DNA of 64,000 bases, taken from Muricoccus nepalensis. GTDB lineage: Bacteria; Pseudomonadota; Alphaproteobacteria; Acetobacterales; Acetobacteraceae. The stretch spans positions 1 through 64,000 of the forward strand of contig NZ_RCZP01000011.1 in NCBI RefSeq assembly GCF_006438825.1, in the 5' to 3' direction. This document shows, in pieces, positions 52,080 through 59,088 of the stretch. A program made the translations under genes and the position numbers. Under the pieces are notes generated by a model. The model was not told where the DNA came from. It saw only the letters and a program-made list of their open reading frames with translations, and searched no databases. Every line of letters starts with the position of its first letter. Position 1 is the first letter of the stretch.

Positions 52080-52228
52080 CAAGGGGCCTCTCAGGCCTTG
52101 CTCGGACCACTGCCGCCCTTGCCGTGGAGTGCGGGGGGCGGGCTCGTCGGGAGCATACGTCGCAGACACATGGCAAGATACATCAAAAAACGAACGCAGA
52201 CCGGGATGTCGTCACTCCGGTGTAGGGT

Positions 52229-52630
52229 ATGGTGATGGTCGGCAACCCGGTCGCCCGCGGCCTTATGGGTCGGGGCACGGTCGAGGTGAACCGGCTGTGC
52301 ATCCGCCGCGACATCCCGCGCCCCCTGGCCTGGAATGCCTGCTCGCAGCTGTACGGCTGGGCCGCCAGGGAGGCCGAAGCCCGCGGCTTCGAGCGCATCG
52401 TGACCTACACCCGGGCCGATGAGGAGGGCGGCAGTCTCCGCGCCTGCGGCTGGATCACGGAGGCCCACGTTCGTGGCCGGTCATGGAACAGCCCGACGCG
52501 GGCGCGCACCGACCGTGCTCCGCTGATCGACAAGCACCGCTGGAGCCGGGCGTTGCGGCCCCGCCGCCCGGTTCCCCGACCACCAGTATTGCCGAACATC
52601 ATGCCCCTGAGCCTGGATGCGGCGGCATGA
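52229..52630 (+). pseudogene. XF1762-family gene, C-terminal fragment
   Basis: The frame resumes ...GNPVARGLMGRGTVEVNRLC, then LAWNACSQLYGWAAREAEAR, FERIVTYTRADEEGGSL and IDKHRWSRAL, the C-terminal GNAT-like core of the family. An ATG at 52229 right at the element border could restart translation, giving 133 residues, so a truncated product is possible. It overlaps the next gene (ATGA). Confidence 0.75.
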
Positions 52631-52956
52631 ACCGGCCGCCGATCCTGTGGAGCGCGGCCGATCTGCTCGACCTGGCCCGTGCCGCCGAGGCCCTGGGCGC
52701 CCTCAGCTTCCAGATGGCCGAGCGCTTCGGTCCCGAGGATGGCTTGGAGCTGTCCTGCCGCGCCACGGCCGCGCTGCTCGATCGCGTGCTGCGCGATGAG
52801 GCCGATGCAGGACTTCGCCACCTCATCATGCGCCGGCTGGAGGCCGAGGCCGACCACGCCCGGGAGATGCAGGAGAGAAGCCCGATCGGCGAGGGCGAGG
52901 AAAGCGGTGAGGAAGCCGTGCCGCACGGCGACCCAGCGCCGCAAGGGAAGGCCTGA
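52627..52956 (+). CDS. Hypothetical helical protein, 109 residues
   Basis: A helical protein (SAADLLDLARAAEALGALSF, LRHLIMRRLEAEADHARE) with an acidic tail (GEGEESGEEA). The ATG overlaps the preceding stop. The last codons run into leader copy C, so its C terminus PQGKA is encoded by the palindrome itself. Confidence 0.6.
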   Translation: MNRPPILWSAADLLDLARAAEALGALSFQMAERFGPEDGLELSCRATAALLDRVLRDEADAGLRHLIMRRLEAEADHAREMQERSPIGEGEESGEEAVPHGDPAPQGKA

Positions 52957-52983
52957 CGGCCCGCGGCTGCGCCGCGCCCTTGC
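52941..52983 (+). repeat. Composite leader palindrome, copy C
   Basis: GCAAGGG 52941-52947 and CCCTTGC 52977-52983 enclose gcctgacggcccgcggctgc, the same inner type as copy D. The upstream gene ends inside it. No separate purine tract: the acidic C-terminal codons of the upstream gene play that part. Confidence 0.6.
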
Positions 52984-53072
52984 CCCGCCGTTCCGCGTCC
53001 GGCCGCGGCGGGAGGGTCGAGGCGGAAGGAACCGGCCTCGGCGAACGAGCTCACCCAGAAAGGGACCACCCC

Positions 53073-53456
53073 GTGACCACCACCAACATCATCCTCTCTG
53101 CCTATCCCGGCCGCCGCGTGCGCGAGGCCGGCTGTATCTCGACGCAGATCGGCCTCTGCGTAGGCGGCGGCGGCCCGCAGCGCCGTCTCGCCGTCGAGGG
53201 CCTGGGCGGCATCACCCGCGCCGTGGCCGAGTTCGGCCGCGACGTGCTGGCCGCCAACACAGGCGCCAGCTTCGACATCTCCGTCAGCATGGCCAAGGGC
53301 CAGCGCAAGCCGCGCGGCTTCGACGCCGCCGAGAAGGCGGGGACCTTCGGCCACCAAGCCTTCCTGCGCGAGGACGCCGGCGAGGACGCCACCTACCGCA
53401 AGCTGGTCAGTCCACCGGTTTCGGGTGCAGCCGTGCCCGCAGCGCTCGCGGCCTGA
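53073..53456 (+). CDS. Hypothetical protein, 127 residues
   Basis: A GTG start after AGAAAGGGA. Gly-rich N-terminal half (GCISTQIGLCVGGGGPQRRL), then EFGRDVLAANTGASFDISVS and KAGTFGHQAFLREDAG. No family recognised. A purine tract and leader copy D follow its stop. Confidence 0.55.
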   Translation: MTTTNIILSAYPGRRVREAGCISTQIGLCVGGGGPQRRLAVEGLGGITRAVAEFGRDVLAANTGASFDISVSMAKGQRKPRGFDAAEKAGTFGHQAFLREDAGEDATYRKLVSPPVSGAAVPAALAA

Positions 53457-53515
53457 GAGGGGAAAAGGAAAGAGAGGAGGCGAGAGGGGAGGGGTGCCGC
53501 ACCCCGTCCCCCGCC

Positions 53516-53560
53516 GCAAGGGCGAGGGCCTGACGGCCCGCCGCTGCGCGGCGCCCTTGC
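53516..53560 (+). repeat. Composite leader palindrome, copy D
   Basis: GCAAGGG 53516-53522 and CCCTTGC 53554-53560, inner gcctgacggcccgccgctgc. Preceded by a purine tract (about 53456-53493). A perfect start-proximal hairpin GGTGTTC 53592-53598 / GAACACC 53605-53611 with loop ggaaag ends 3 bases before the ATG at 53615. Confidence 0.65.
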
Positions 53561-53614
53561 CCCGGCGGCGCGGGGCGACGGCCGTCCGGGAGGTGTTCGG
53601 AAAGGAACACCGCC

Positions 53615-53962
53615 ATGGAAATCCGCCGCCTCGCCGCCCGCCCTGGGCCGGACCTGTTCACCCGCATCCCCGCCGCTGACGCGGGCGAGCCGATCGCTTG
53701 CACCCGCTGTAGCGTGACCTTCGACACCGATCCGACGATCGCCGTCGGCTGCCCGACCTGCGGCGCACCGGAGGGGGAGCGCTGCCGCCTGCCGGCGCAG
53801 GGCGGCTTCCATCGCTCGCACTATACGCGCTCGCACATCGCGCTGCGCACCGGCCGCATGAGCGCCTGCGAGGCGCTGACCTGGGACCGCCTGCACGCGC
53901 TGCCCGTGCGGCTCCCTCCGGCAGCCCGCCCCATCGCCATTCCCGTCCATGCGAGCCGGTGA
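53615..53962 (+). CDS. Zinc-ribbon-like small protein
   Basis: A 115-residue protein with two CxxC pairs and a further Cys: ACTRCSVTFDTD and GCPTCGAPEGERCRLP. The pattern suggests a zinc finger, often seen in small nucleic-acid-binding proteins of mobile elements. The basic C-terminal half (HRSHYTRSHIALRTGR) fits nucleic acid contact. No named family. Confidence 0.65.
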   Translation: MEIRRLAARPGPDLFTRIPAADAGEPIACTRCSVTFDTDPTIAVGCPTCGAPEGERCRLPAQGGFHRSHYTRSHIALRTGRMSACEALTWDRLHALPVRLPPAARPIAIPVHASR

Positions 53963-53972
53963 GGAACACCCG

Positions 53973-54308
53973 ATGAGCGTCGTCCGCCGCTTTCTCGACC
54001 TGTCCAACGCCCACCTCACGAAAGAGGACAGGGCCCTGCTCGAAGCCTGCGCCGGTCGCGATACCGGCGAGCTGCTCTGTGCCAGCACGCCCTACGGCTG
54101 GTTCGTTTTTGCCTGCGAGGAACGGCCGCAGATTTCCGACACGCTGTGGGCCCTGTTTCAGGAGGCCCGCCAGCACGGCTGCGAGTACCTCTTGTTCGAC
54201 CGCGACGCCGCCGAGATCGACGGTTTCCCGGTGTTCGACTGGGATGTCGAGGAGATCACGACGGAGACGGAGGAGGGGAAGGAGAAGGAGCAGACGGAAG
54301 CAGGATGA
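53973..54308 (+). CDS. DUF5983-like protein
   Basis: A 111-residue protein from the ATG at 53973 (an ATG at 53949 is possible). Segments FLDLSNAHLTKEDRALLEA, STPYGWFVFACEE and EYLLFDRDAAEIDGFPVFDW match the DUF5983 pattern found on plasmids and phages. The C-terminal EEGKEKEQTEAG tail is coded by the purine tract of leader copy E. Confidence 0.65.
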   Translation: MSVVRRFLDLSNAHLTKEDRALLEACAGRDTGELLCASTPYGWFVFACEERPQISDTLWALFQEARQHGCEYLLFDRDAAEIDGFPVFDWDVEEITTETEEGKEKEQTEAG

Positions 54309-54349
54309 GGGGAGGGAGGAGAAGCCGTCCCGCCCCGGGGATGGCCGCC

Positions 54350-54392
54350 GCAAGGGTTCGTCGCTGCGCTCCCGCGCTGCGCGCGCCCTTGC
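54350..54392 (+). repeat. Composite leader palindrome, copy E
   Basis: GCAAGGG 54350-54356 and CCCTTGC 54386-54392, inner ttcgtcgctgcgctcccg. Purine tract about 54260-54325. Start-proximal hairpin GGTGTTCC 54422-54429 / GGAACACC 54443-54450 immediately before the ardC ATG at 54452. Confidence 0.65.
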
Positions 54393-54451
54393 CCCGGCCA
54401 CCCCGGACGCGGGGGCAGGGAGGTGTTCCGAGAAAATGAAAGGGAACACCG

Positions 54452-55426
54452 ATGGCCCAGTCCCGCCGCCAGCCGTCCGAGCGCCCGGCTCCCCGCGACC
54501 ACTACGCCGAGATCACCGACCAGGTGGTCGCGGCCCTCGAAGCCGGGACGGTGCCGTGGCGCCGTCCCTGGGATCAGGACAAGGCCGGCGCCGGGCCGCT
54601 GTCGCCGCGCAACGCCGTCACCGGCCGGCGTTATCATGGCATCAACGTGCTGCTGCTCGGCATGACAGGCATGGGCTTCGCCGGCAGCGATCCCCGCTGG
54701 CTCACCTACAAGCAGGCCGAGGGCAAGGGATGGCAGGTCCGCCGCGGCGAGCGCGGCTCGCGCGTGTTCTTCTTTCGCAAGCTGACCCTGCGCGACGGCG
54801 ACGCCGCGCCCGATGCCGGCGGGGAAGGGGAGGGCGGCACCCGCACCGTGCCGGTGCTGCGCGCCTACACCGTGTTCCACGCCTCACAGGTCGACGGCAT
54901 CCCCGCCTTCGAGGCGCCGTCCGTCGAGGACGCGCCCTTGCGCACGCCAGAAGCGGCCGAGATCATCATGCGCGAGAGCGGCGTGGTGTTCCGCGAGGGT
55001 GGTGACCGCGCCTACTACTGCCCATCCACCGACCACATCCAGATGCCGCCGCGCGCGGCCTTCGCCACGCCGCAGGGCTACTGCGCCACCGGCCTGCACG
55101 AGCTGGCGCACGCCTCGGGCGCCAAACACCGCTTGGACCGCGACCTGACCGGCCGCTTCGGCAGCCACGCCTATGCGCAGGAGGAACTGCGGGCCGAGCT
55201 CACCTCCTGCTTCGTCGGCGCCGAGCTGGGTCTGCCCTGCGACATCCCCAACCACGCCAGCTACGTCGCGTCCTGGCTGCGTACCCTCAAGCAGGACAAG
55301 CGCGAGATCTTCCGCGCGGCGGCCGAGGCGCAACGCATGGCCGACTACCTGCTCGGCTTCCATCCCGAGCATGCCCGCGCCGCGGCCGAGGAGGCGCGGC
55401 GCGACGAGGCCGCCGAGGAGGCGTGA
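54452..55426 (+). CDS. ardC: ArdC-like anti-restriction protein
   Basis: A 324-residue protein. The N-terminal ssDNA-binding domain shows DHYAEITDQVVAALEAGTVP and PWRRPWD, then NAVTGRRYHGINVLLL and WLTYKQAEGKGWQVRRGERG. The C-terminal metallopeptidase-like domain has the zinc motif HELAHASG with a downstream Glu in YAQEELRAELTSCFVG. ArdC protects incoming ssDNA during conjugation from restriction. It overlaps the next gene by 4 bases. Confidence 0.88.
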   Translation: MAQSRRQPSERPAPRDHYAEITDQVVAALEAGTVPWRRPWDQDKAGAGPLSPRNAVTGRRYHGINVLLLGMTGMGFAGSDPRWLTYKQAEGKGWQVRRGERGSRVFFFRKLTLRDGDAAPDAGGEGEGGTRTVPVLRAYTVFHASQVDGIPAFEAPSVEDAPLRTPEAAEIIMRESGVVFREGGDRAYYCPSTDHIQMPPRAAFATPQGYCATGLHELAHASGAKHRLDRDLTGRFGSHAYAQEELRAELTSCFVGAELGLPCDIPNHASYVASWLRTLKQDKREIFRAAAEAQRMADYLLGFHPEHARAAAEEARRDEAAEEA

Positions 55427-56433
55427 GCACCGCCGTGCTGACGCGCGAGGTCGGGGAAGCCCCCGACCTACGCTCCTACGACCACGTCGTGCTGTTCACC
55501 TCCGGCGGCAAGGACGCCACGGCGTGTCTGCTCGACCTGCTGGAGCGCGGCGTGGATCCAGCGCGCATCGAGCTGCACCACCACGAGGTGGACGGCCACG
55601 GGCCGGCCTTCATGGACTGGCCGGTGACTGGCGCCTACGTCGCCGCCCAGGCGGCGGCCTTCGGCCTGCCGCTGTTCCGCTCCTGGCGCGCGGGCGGCTT
55701 CGAGCGTGAGATGCTGCGCCAAGATGCCCCGACGGCGCCGATCCTGTTCGAGACACCCCACGGGGTGATGCGGACCGGCGGCGCCGGCCCGCGCAACACC
55801 CGGCTGTTGTTTCCCCAGACCTCGGCCGACCTGTCCGTCCGCTGGTGCTCGGCGGCGCTCAAGATCGGCGTCGGCGCCGCTTCCATCTCTGGGCAGGACC
55901 GCTTCCTCGGCCGCCGTACCCTGGTGGTGACCGGCGAGCGGGCGGGGGAGAGCGCGGCGCGGGCGCGCTACGCCACCTTCGAGCCGCACCGCACCGACAC
56001 GCGCGGCGGCTCGCGCCGGCCGCGCCACGTCGACCACTGGCGCCCGGTCCACGGCTGGGACGAGGGCCGGGTGTGGGACATCCTGCAACGCCACGGCGTG
56101 CGGCCGCACCCGGCCTACGAGCTCGGCTGGTCGCGCCTGTCCTGCATGGCCTGCATCTTCGGCTCGGCCGCGCAGTGGGCCACCATCCGGCTGATCGCGC
56201 CGACGCTGTTCGAGCGCATCGCGGTCTACGAGGAGCGCTTCGGCCGCACCATCCAGCGCGCCCGCTCGATCCGCACCCTGGCCGACCTCGGCCGACCCTA
56301 TCCGGCTGCCCTGGCCCGCCCCGACCTCGTGGCCCTCGCCCTCGGCGAGACCTGGAACCTACCGATCCTCGGCCTGCCCTCGGCGTGGACTCTACCGCCG
56401 GGTGCTTTCGGCGGGGCCGCCGGTCCGACCTGA
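55423..56433 (+). CDS. PAPS-reductase-like ATP pyrophosphatase
   Basis: A 336-residue protein of the adenine nucleotide alpha-hydrolase fold: PP-loop SGGKDATACLLDLL, then VRWCSAALKIG, VVTGERAGESAARAR and a Cys pair in LSCMACIFGS. Four-cysteine relatives such as DndC use this fold for sulfur chemistry on DNA; here a DNA-modifying or thiolation role is only inference. GTG start overlaps ardC (ATGA-type coupling). Confidence 0.75.
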   Translation: MSTAVLTREVGEAPDLRSYDHVVLFTSGGKDATACLLDLLERGVDPARIELHHHEVDGHGPAFMDWPVTGAYVAAQAAAFGLPLFRSWRAGGFEREMLRQDAPTAPILFETPHGVMRTGGAGPRNTRLLFPQTSADLSVRWCSAALKIGVGAASISGQDRFLGRRTLVVTGERAGESAARARYATFEPHRTDTRGGSRRPRHVDHWRPVHGWDEGRVWDILQRHGVRPHPAYELGWSRLSCMACIFGSAAQWATIRLIAPTLFERIAVYEERFGRTIQRARSIRTLADLGRPYPAALARPDLVALALGETWNLPILGLPSAWTLPPGAFGGAAGPT

Positions 56434-56482
56434 GAGGGGAAGAGACGAGGAAGAACGACCTGCCGCACGCCGACCGGGCGCC

Positions 56483-56528
56483 GCAAGGGTGCGTCGGCTG
56501 CCGCCTCCCGCGCTGCGCGCGCCCTTGC
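56483..56528 (+). repeat. Composite leader palindrome, copy F
   Basis: GCAAGGG 56483-56489 and CCCTTGC 56522-56528, inner tgcgtcggctgccgcctcccg with a small insertion. Purine tract about 56432-56458. No clear start-proximal hairpin. Confidence 0.6.
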
Positions 56529-56602
56529 CCCACCCGGCACGGGTGACGGCGCCGGGGAGGAGAAGCCCAGGAATGAAGGGGCCGGAACCGAGGAGCCGGG
56601 CC

Positions 56603-57067
56603 GTGAGCGCCAGCATCGACATCCTTTCCCGATCTGCCCCTGCAATTTTCCAGGGCAGCGACGACGAACATCGCATGGAGTGGCTTGGCGTCGGCCTGCA
56701 GGTCGCCTTCGCCGAGCGGCTGCGCCAGGACCTCGCCGGCTATCGCGATGCCGAGCCGGCCGGGCGGCACCACCACGCAGGGGTAACGCTGCAGCTCACC
56801 GAGGGCGTGATGCACCTGGCCAACGAGGCCGGCTGCTTCTGGCTGCTGGATCAGGTCTGCGCGGCCCAGGACGATCCTGCCGTCCGCCGCCTGACGGTGC
56901 AGATCTGGACGCTGGGCGTGTCCCGCGACCGTTCTGCCGCGCTCGCCTGCGGCGACGGCCGCGGCCGGGTGCTGCACGACCGGGCCATCGCCTGGACCGA
57001 CTTCCCGCTCACCGCGGTTGCGCTCCGCGTCGAGGCCGGCTTGGTCGCCCTGCGCTCGGAGCGCTGA
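56603..57067 (+). CDS. DUF6876-like protein
   Basis: A 154-residue protein resembling DUF6876: LTEGVMHLANEAGCFWLLDQ, then VQIWTLGVSRDRSAALACGD and IAWTDFPLTAVALRVEAGL. The GTG at 56603 follows GAGGAG; an in-frame ATG at 56573 is possible. Function unknown; common in conjugative plasmid blocks. Confidence 0.65.
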   Translation: MSASIDILSRSAPAIFQGSDDEHRMEWLGVGLQVAFAERLRQDLAGYRDAEPAGRHHHAGVTLQLTEGVMHLANEAGCFWLLDQVCAAQDDPAVRRLTVQIWTLGVSRDRSAALACGDGRGRVLHDRAIAWTDFPLTAVALRVEAGLVALRSER

Positions 57068-57119
57068 GCCGCCTTCCGGTTGCCCGATTCCCTCCCACCC
57101 CGTGCAAGAGGAGGCCCCG

Positions 57120-57764
57120 ATGGGCTGGCTCGTTGCCGATCGTCCGCTCACCCACGAGACGCCGACCGACTACCTCACCCGGCTCTACACCAACGAGACC
57201 GACGCTGCCCGCAGCGAAGTGCTCGCCGCCTCGCAGATTGGCCGCGCCGTCTACATGGCGGTGCGCCACAGCCACCGCACCGGCGAGTACGCCGGCCGGA
57301 CCTACACCTTCGCGGCCGTCATCCTGGTGTTCAACAACGCCCGGGACGGCTTCGGGCGTAAGTCGATGAGCGAGTGCAGCGGCCCGTGCGAGGTGGATTG
57401 CCCGGCCCGCATCATGGCGCTGCTATCCCCCGTCGAGGAGATCCCGGACCCGGGCAGCGCGGCCGACTGGCGGGCGCGTGTCGTCGCCGCCGTTGCCGGG
57501 CGGCGAGAGGCCGCCGCCGCTGCCCGCCGATTCCAGCCGGGGCAGCGGCTCCACCTTACCGAGCCGCTGGGCTTTCAGAAGGGGATGGTGATCGCGACCG
57601 AGTTCGAGGTCGTGTCGACACCTGCCGGACGGCGCGGGCCAGTCTTCCGGCCAGTCGGGCACGGCTTCCTGTGCCGACTGCCCCAGCGCCTTCTCGCCGT
57701 GGCGATGGCCGCTCCGTCCCCTGGCTTGGCCGCGCCGGCCATGCAACTGGCGCTGCTGCCGTGA
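57120..57764 (+). CDS. Hypothetical plasmid protein, 214 residues
   Basis: ATG at 57120 after GAGGAGG. Starts MGWLVADRPLTHETPTDYLT, with GEYAGRTYTFAAVILVFNNA and a Cys-containing segment SGPCEVDCPARIM; the C-terminal part includes RFQPGQRLHLTEPLGFQKG. It may belong to a DUF6927-like family; not certain. Stop overlaps the next ATG. Confidence 0.55.
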   Translation: MGWLVADRPLTHETPTDYLTRLYTNETDAARSEVLAASQIGRAVYMAVRHSHRTGEYAGRTYTFAAVILVFNNARDGFGRKSMSECSGPCEVDCPARIMALLSPVEEIPDPGSAADWRARVVAAVAGRREAAAAARRFQPGQRLHLTEPLGFQKGMVIATEFEVVSTPAGRRGPVFRPVGHGFLCRLPQRLLAVAMAAPSPGLAAPAMQLALLP

Positions 57765-58710
57765 TGGCCTGGGAGGACGTGCCTGACGTCCTGCCGGAGC
57801 CGGGCCTGCATCCACTCGACGGGCAGGAGGACCGCTCGCGCCTGCGCCTGACGCTGCGCGACGGCCGCGTGATCGAGGGCCTCTACAATCTGATCGCCCG
57901 GCAGCACTTCCTGCACTGCACCGGCCCCGGCCTGCCGCTGGTCGGCGAGGTGGAGGGGCCGCTCCTCGCCGACGAAGTCATCGCCGTCGAGGTGGTGATG
58001 CGCGGGCGGAGCTCCGCGAGCGCGGCCGGGAGATCCTGCACGGCCCCCGCGTGCCCGGCCGGGAGCCGGTCACGCGCGACGACTTCGAGCACCGCCTGCA
58101 GACCCTGGCCCGCGCGGTCGCGGCGGTGCCGGAGGCGGAGTGGCAGATGCAGATCCGCCTCAAGCGGCAGTTCGAGGCCTGCGCCGAGCGGATCGCGCTC
58201 AGCCCGGGCAAGCAGGCCTGGATGCTGTCCGAGGCAAAGTGGGCGAGGCGCTCCAACGCGCCGCCCACCATGGCCGATCTCTGGGTGGATCCAGTGGCCA
58301 ACCCCTCGTGCTTCGCGCGACCCCGACCGCAGGACTTCGACCCAGACCCGGCGATGCGGCGCCGCCGCGTGCCGCCGCCGCCAGCGGTACGGGCCGACCC
58401 GCACTCCATCCCGAACATGCTCGCCGCCCTGACCGGGAGGGGCCTCAAGGCTCGGATCACCCGACTGGGCGATCCCGCGCACGCGCGCGGCCACATCCAG
58501 GTCGAGATGCCGGTGAAGGGCCGGGCCCGGTTCGTGCTGATCGGCGAAGCCAGCGAGGGCGTCACCGGCTGGCGCGCCGTCTGGGACGGCAACGACAGCA
58601 AGGCCGGGCTCAAGCGCCGCCGACAATCCGAGACGACCGAGGCCTACCGGCTGATGCTCACGGCGATGCACGAGGGACGCCGCAGCGTCCAATCGGACCT
58701 GTTCGTGTGA
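57764..58710 (+). pseudogene. Hypothetical gene apparently split by a frameshift
   Basis: The ATG at 57764 gives a good N-terminal part (LRLTLRDGRVIEGLYNLIAR to DEVIAVEVV). Near 57995-58000 the protein-like frame moves to the next frame, where ARAELRERGREILHGP leads into VTRDDFEHRLQTLARAVAA and a convincing domain ending SVQSDLFV at 58710. Adding one G in ggtggtgatg joins them (EVVDARAEL). No ribosome binding site precedes the second part, so one gene of about 315 residues is likelier than two. Sequencing error is possible. Confidence 0.55.
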
Positions 58711-58823
58711 CGTCGCATCAGGTGAGTTCAGGGGGAAAAGAGGAATCAGGAGCGGAGCGGAGCGGAGCGGAGAGGAGAGAAGAGAAGAGAAGGAGAACCG
58801 CTGCCACCGCGGCCCGGCGCGCG

Positions 58824-58869
58824 GCAAGGGTGAAGTCGCTCCGCTCCCGCCGCTGCGCGGCGCCCTTGC
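58824..58869 (+). repeat. Composite leader palindrome, copy G
   Basis: GCAAGGG 58824-58830 and CCCTTGC 58863-58869, inner gtcgctccgctcccgccgct. Preceded by a striking purine tract with GAGCG units repeated four times (about 58728-58798). About 220 noncoding bases follow before the methylase-helicase start. Confidence 0.62.
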
Positions 58870-59088
58870 TCCGCCCCGGACCGGGCGGCCGGCGTGGAGG
58901 GGTCACGAGGAAGAAGATGGATCGGGATAGGGGATGATCCCCGACCCGGCCTGAGCCTCGACCGGCGCCCCTCAAGGGCGTCGCCCCCACCAGAGTCCCC
59001 ACTCACCACCAGCATCGCGTCACGCGCACCCGGCCGCCCCCCATGGGCCGCCGGGCGCTCGCGCGTGCGCGCACGGGAACCCCGCGCC

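Larger units (their letters stand above)
47299..52225 (-). mobile_element. Tn554-like transposon (tnpA-tnpB-tnpC) inserted in an XF1762-family gene
   Basis: About 4.93 kb. Terminal inverted repeats CGGAGTGACG (47304-47313) and CGTCACTCCG (52210-52219) lie 5-6 bases inside the junctions. Three overlapping minus-strand genes encode two tyrosine recombinases and a small coiled-coil protein, the tnpA-tnpB-tnpC order of Tn554. Flanking bases are GGTGTG on the left and GGTATG on the right, with no longer target duplication, as expected for tyrosine-recombinase transposition. No cargo gene was found. Borders are accurate to a few bases. Confidence 0.8.

Noticed and set aside
58740-58798. Simple tandem repeat as an independent repeat locus
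   Set aside because: The GAGCG/GAGAA run is the purine tract of leader copy G and is better read as part of that element.
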